This document shows positions 44,483 to 47,441 of a stretch of 47,441 nt of DNA, one piece after another; within the stretch, counting starts at the first letter, position 1, and each line of letters starts with the position of its first letter. The notes beneath the pieces are model-generated. The model was not told the DNA's origin and ran no database searches. It saw only the letters and a program-made list of their open reading frames with translations. Source of the DNA: CAYVQF01 sp964454015 (GTDB lineage: Bacteria > Myxococcota_A > Bradymonadia > UBA4248); the NCBI GenBank assembly GCA_964454015.1, contig CAYVQF010000045.1, positions 1 to 47,441 on the forward strand. Direction: 5' to 3'. Position numbers and translations under genes: made by a program.

Positions 44483-47212
44483 TCAGTGCTTCGGACCACT
44501 GGGCCCGTTGACCCATTGCACATCACTTAAAGTACGCCCCTCCTGTAACAAACGCGTCAGCTCCTCGGCCGGCAAGGGGGGGCTGAAATAGTAGCCCTGA
44601 AAGGCGTCGCAATTGTGCGCCGCTAAAAACTCCAACTGGGCGCGCGTCTCCACCCCCTCGGCGATCACCCGCATCCCTAGACCATGTGCCATCGCAATGA
44701 TGGCCTTGGCAATGGCGGCATCATCGGGGTTGCGGTTGACATCGTTCATGAACGAACGATCGATCTTCAGCGTGTCGATGGGGAGTTGCTTCAAATAGCC
44801 CAAACTCGAATAGCCCGTACCAAAATCATCGATGGAGAAGCTCACCCCATAGGCCTGCAGCGCCCGCAAGGCCTGCATCGTACCAGGGTGATCTCCCACC
44901 AATAAGCTCTCCGTCAGCTCAAACTCGACACAGCACGGATCGATGCACGTCTCCCGCAACACCTGATGCAGGCGAGGCAATATCGCCTCCACCGCTTGCC
45001 GCGCCGATAAATTCACCGCCACCTGTAGGTAAGCGTGGCCTGCAAGGTGCCATTTCTGCACCTGTCTACACGCCCGCTCCAAAACCCACTCGCCCAGCGC
45101 TACGATAAAGCCATTCTCTTCCGCCAACGGAATGAATGCGCTTGGCGAAATGGGGCCCAAGCGTGGATGGTTCCAGCGGGCCAACGCCTCCACTCCAGTG
45201 ATGCGCCCGGTCTTCAAATTGATCTGCGGCTGATAGTAAACGTCGAGCTCGTTGCGTTCCAGAGCCCGGCGCAACTGCGCGTCCAGGGCCAAACGCTCCG
45301 TCGCCCGCGCGTTCATGTAGGTCGTAAAGAAGCGGTAGGTCCCCCGCCCCGCCCGCTTCGCATGCGCCAGCGCCGTGTCGGCGTTGCGCAGAATCGCGCT
45401 GCTGTCCGTGGCGTCGATCGGAAAAATCGACACCCCCACGCTCGCGCTGAGAAAAACCTCCTGCTCGCCACAATCGAAGGGCTCCGTAAAGAGCCCCATG
45501 ATGCTCTCCGCGAACTGGGCCACGCCAGTAATCGGCTCACCTCCCGCCAGCAGTATCAAAAACTCATCACCACCCTGCCGCGCCAGAACATCGCCCTCCC
45601 CCACCAGCGCCGCGAGTCGCCGCGCCGTCTGCACCACCACACTGTCCCCCACCTCGTGACCGAGCGTATCATTGACCGCTTGAAAGCGGTCGAGGTCCAA
45701 AAAGAGCACCGCAAAAAAACCCTCTTGCTCTTGCGCTGCCTCGACGGCCAACTCCAAGTGGCCCAAAAAACCCACCCGGTTGTAGAGCCCAGTCAGCGCA
45801 TCGTGCGTCTCCAAAAAACTCAGATGCTCCGCTGAGATCCGCCGACTGCTCAGGTCCTCCAAAATCAACACGACCAGGGACGCCGAGTGTCCCACGCGCC
45901 GCGCCTGGACCGCTACCTCATAGGTGCTGCCATCAGCGCACCGCGCCCGCATCTCGCGCGTGGAATCTGCGCCCCCAGCCCCATCCAGCCCCAACAACCA
46001 CCCATGCACCGCGCCGCTCTCCTCGATGAAAAGGTGGTCCAGCGGCATCCCAGTCAGGGTCGGAAGCGCAAAACCCAGCTTGCGCAAAAAACGCTCGTTG
46101 GCCTGTAAGCACTCACCTTTGTGGCGATCCACCACCACCATCTCGTGCGCCTGCTCCAATATCTCCGACAAGCGCGTCGCCTCTGCTTGACTCGCGCGGC
46201 AGCTCACATCCAAGCGCCGCGCCGTCAACACGTTGGCACAGGTCGTCAACAGCGGCCGCAGCGCCTCACCACATGCCGGCGCAAACTCCGCAAAGGAGCG
46301 GCCAACACCCGCCACCCCCACCAGGCCCTCCCGACTGCGAAGCGCAAAAAAGGCCGCGTGATCACTCTCGAGCAGATGCCCCGAACGATGCGCCCCAACG
46401 ACCCCACGCTCCATGTCGACCTGACCTAGCTCTTCAGCCAACTGGGCTAACCACGCCCACTGCCCCTCCGGGGCGCAGGCGTGCGCCGTCACCGGGAAGG
46501 TCTCCACGGTCGTACAGCTTCCGCAGGGGTTTACCTCGGCCACGAAGGCGCGCTCCCCCCGCGTCAGGTTCAACAAATGGCGCAAAAACACCGCCAACGG
46601 TGCCTCACCGCGCTCTTCGATATGCGAGCGCTGCACCTCGCTGATCGCATCAATCAGGCTGCGATGCTCCCAACAGGTCGAAGCCACCGACCCTGATGGC
46701 AAAAGCTCCGGCCCAATCGTCTGAGGCACCGCATCGCCACCACGCTCTCCCTGCTCACTCAACGCACCCAGCAAACCGGCAAAGGACACCACCAGCGCCA
46801 CGCTCTCTTCATCGAAGGCGTCCGCCTGATGATCCATCAACACCAAACGACCGCGGCGCCGGCCACGCTGCGGCACCGGGACGCTCAACACCGAACGCGT
46901 CTGCGGATTCTCCGCCAGAAGCGGCCGGAGAAAGCTCTCACCGCTCCCATCGGCCACCACCACCGCGTCCCCCACATCGCCCAGATCCAAGCGCTGCCCA
47001 ACGCAAAAACGCCCATCCCCACCGTAACAGCGACAACTCTCCACCCGCCCTTGCGCGCTGGCAAAAAGCACCGCCGCGAAATCGATCCCCAACAACTCCG
47101 TCAGCGCCTGCATACACGAGCGCAAACGCCCACCTCTTTGGCTCCCCAGCGCCTGCAATAACGCCGTCAAGGCTCGCCGCTTGTCATCCACCATTACCAC
47201 CACACTGTCCAT
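44483..47212 (-). CDS. Bifunctional-type c-di-GMP protein: GAF-GAF-PAS-GGDEF-EAL
   Basis: 909 residues from the ATG at 47212 (in-frame starts at 47254 and within the first ten codons remain possible). Two GAF-like sensor domains lie at about 15-165 and 180-335, a PAS domain at about 345-460, then GGDEF and EAL. The diguanylate cyclase motif is intact (R-Q-G-G-D-E-F) with L-D-L-D-R-F-Q-A-V-N-D-T-L-G-H. The phosphodiesterase has E-A-L-A-R-W, N-L-S-A-R-Q, D-D-F-G-T-G-Y-S-S-L, K-I-D-R-S-F and I-A-E-G-V-E-T. Both activities look possible, set by the sensors. No membrane segment is visible, so it senses cytoplasmic signals. It would control cyclic di-GMP and so motility or surface attachment (family knowledge). 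Confidence 0.95.
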   Translation of the reverse strand: MDSVVVMVDDKRRALTALLQALGSQRGGRLRSCMQALTELLGIDFAAVLFASAQGRVESCRCYGGDGRFCVGQRLDLGDVGDAVVVADGSGESFLRPLLAENPQTRSVLSVPVPQRGRRRGRLVLMDHQADAFDEESVALVVSFAGLLGALSEQGERGGDAVPQTIGPELLPSGSVASTCWEHRSLIDAISEVQRSHIEERGEAPLAVFLRHLLNLTRGERAFVAEVNPCGSCTTVETFPVTAHACAPEGQWAWLAQLAEELGQVDMERGVVGAHRSGHLLESDHAAFFALRSREGLVGVAGVGRSFAEFAPACGEALRPLLTTCANVLTARRLDVSCRASQAEATRLSEILEQAHEMVVVDRHKGECLQANERFLRKLGFALPTLTGMPLDHLFIEESGAVHGWLLGLDGAGGADSTREMRARCADGSTYEVAVQARRVGHSASLVVLILEDLSSRRISAEHLSFLETHDALTGLYNRVGFLGHLELAVEAAQEQEGFFAVLFLDLDRFQAVNDTLGHEVGDSVVVQTARRLAALVGEGDVLARQGGDEFLILLAGGEPITGVAQFAESIMGLFTEPFDCGEQEVFLSASVGVSIFPIDATDSSAILRNADTALAHAKRAGRGTYRFFTTYMNARATERLALDAQLRRALERNELDVYYQPQINLKTGRITGVEALARWNHPRLGPISPSAFIPLAEENGFIVALGEWVLERACRQVQKWHLAGHAYLQVAVNLSARQAVEAILPRLHQVLRETCIDPCCVEFELTESLLVGDHPGTMQALRALQAYGVSFSIDDFGTGYSSLGYLKQLPIDTLKIDRSFMNDVNRNPDDAAIAKAIIAMAHGLGMRVIAEGVETRAQLEFLAAHNCDAFQGYYFSPPLPAEELTRLLQEGRTLSDVQWVNGPSGPKH

Positions 47213-47262
47213 CTTCGCCACGACACCCAAGCCATTGGGCGGCCCGAGCCCCACAATCTAAT

Positions 47263-47286
47263 GCCTTTCCGATGGGAAGGAAAGGC
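47263..47286. promoter_or_regulatory. Inverted repeat upstream of the GGDEF-EAL gene
   Basis: GCCTTTCC-N8-GGAAAGGC, eight perfect pairs, 51-74 bp upstream of the likely ATG. No T-run follows on either strand, so an operator or leader structure is more likely than a terminator. The remaining bases to the window end (47287-47441) show nothing recognisable. Confidence 0.4.
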
Positions 47287-47441
47287 TTCCAAGCCAACGC
47301 GCAACCAAAGGCAATCCCCAACGATTTCCCAATCTGGCAACGACATCCCGCCAAAGCCTGCGCGCCATCACCTCGGCCGACTGCCCCAGGGCAATCGAGT
47401 TCTAAAAGTTACCCTGCTGTAACGAGCTGCATGAGGTAGCC

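Overview
The window is GC-rich, densely coded, and looks like chromosome of a Myxococcota-type bacterium (myxobacteria, Bradymonadia and relatives). This is inferred from the protein repertoire, not from a marker-gene search. The signs are a 2,017-residue lipoprotein built from the C-G-D-G...C-D-D-G-N...G-D-G-C-S cysteine repeats typical of the group, FHA-domain signalling proteins, a sigma54 activator with FHA and GAF sensors, PATAN/DUF4388-like proteins with receiver, J-like and TPR parts, a eukaryote-like Ser/Thr kinase, OmpA/DUF4398 lipoproteins, and a MYXO-CTERM-like tail. I annotate 29 protein genes. I saw no rRNA, tRNA, CRISPR array, insertion sequence or prophage gene.

Layout. 154-6207: giant repeat lipoprotein with a perfect palindrome upstream. 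6386-10679: FHA/coiled-coil protein and an orphan sensor kinase. 10798-12372: a lone ribosomal protein L3 gene (rplC) followed at once by dapF. 12382-15674 (minus): NAD+-dependent DNA ligase and a DUF368 undecaprenyl-phosphate carrier. 15849-24180: a regulatory block with a HEAT-like lipoprotein, a FHA-GAF-sigma54 activator, and two PATAN-type proteins encoded tail to tail, one of them behind a well-matched -24/-12 promoter. 24390-26544 (minus): receiver-XRE regulator, two bacterial microcompartment (BMC) pentamer proteins and a class II aldolase. 26707-32541: queG, argS, a secreted protein with a D-T repeat linker, and an XPB-like helicase, the last three overlapping. 32532-35147 (minus): a solitary Eco57I-type adenine methyltransferase. 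35478-40605: three envelope genes (DUF4398 lipoprotein, OmpA protein, outer-membrane barrel) and a pseudokinase-kinase. 40602-47212 (minus): Cys-containing lipoprotein, small barrel protein, GH57 branching enzyme, DUF4912 protein, and a GAF-GAF-PAS-GGDEF-EAL protein.

The most interesting locus is 24390-26544. Two tandem EutN/CcmL-type vertex proteins overlap by 4 bp and are followed 19 bp later by a class II (fuculose-phosphate-type) aldolase. The aldolase ends in a flexible linker and a short amphipathic helix that looks like an encapsulation peptide. A TTGACA promoter sits just upstream, and a receiver-XRE regulator lies upstream of that. No hexamer or trimer shell gene is present, so this looks like a satellite locus of a microcompartment whose main shell genes lie elsewhere. 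Other points of note are the isolated rplC, the exact 684-bp repeat period in the giant lipoprotein, the sigma54 promoter beside a sigma54 activator, and the tandem dead/active kinase.

Functions are assigned from motifs read by eye. Promoter and hairpin calls are sequence matches only.
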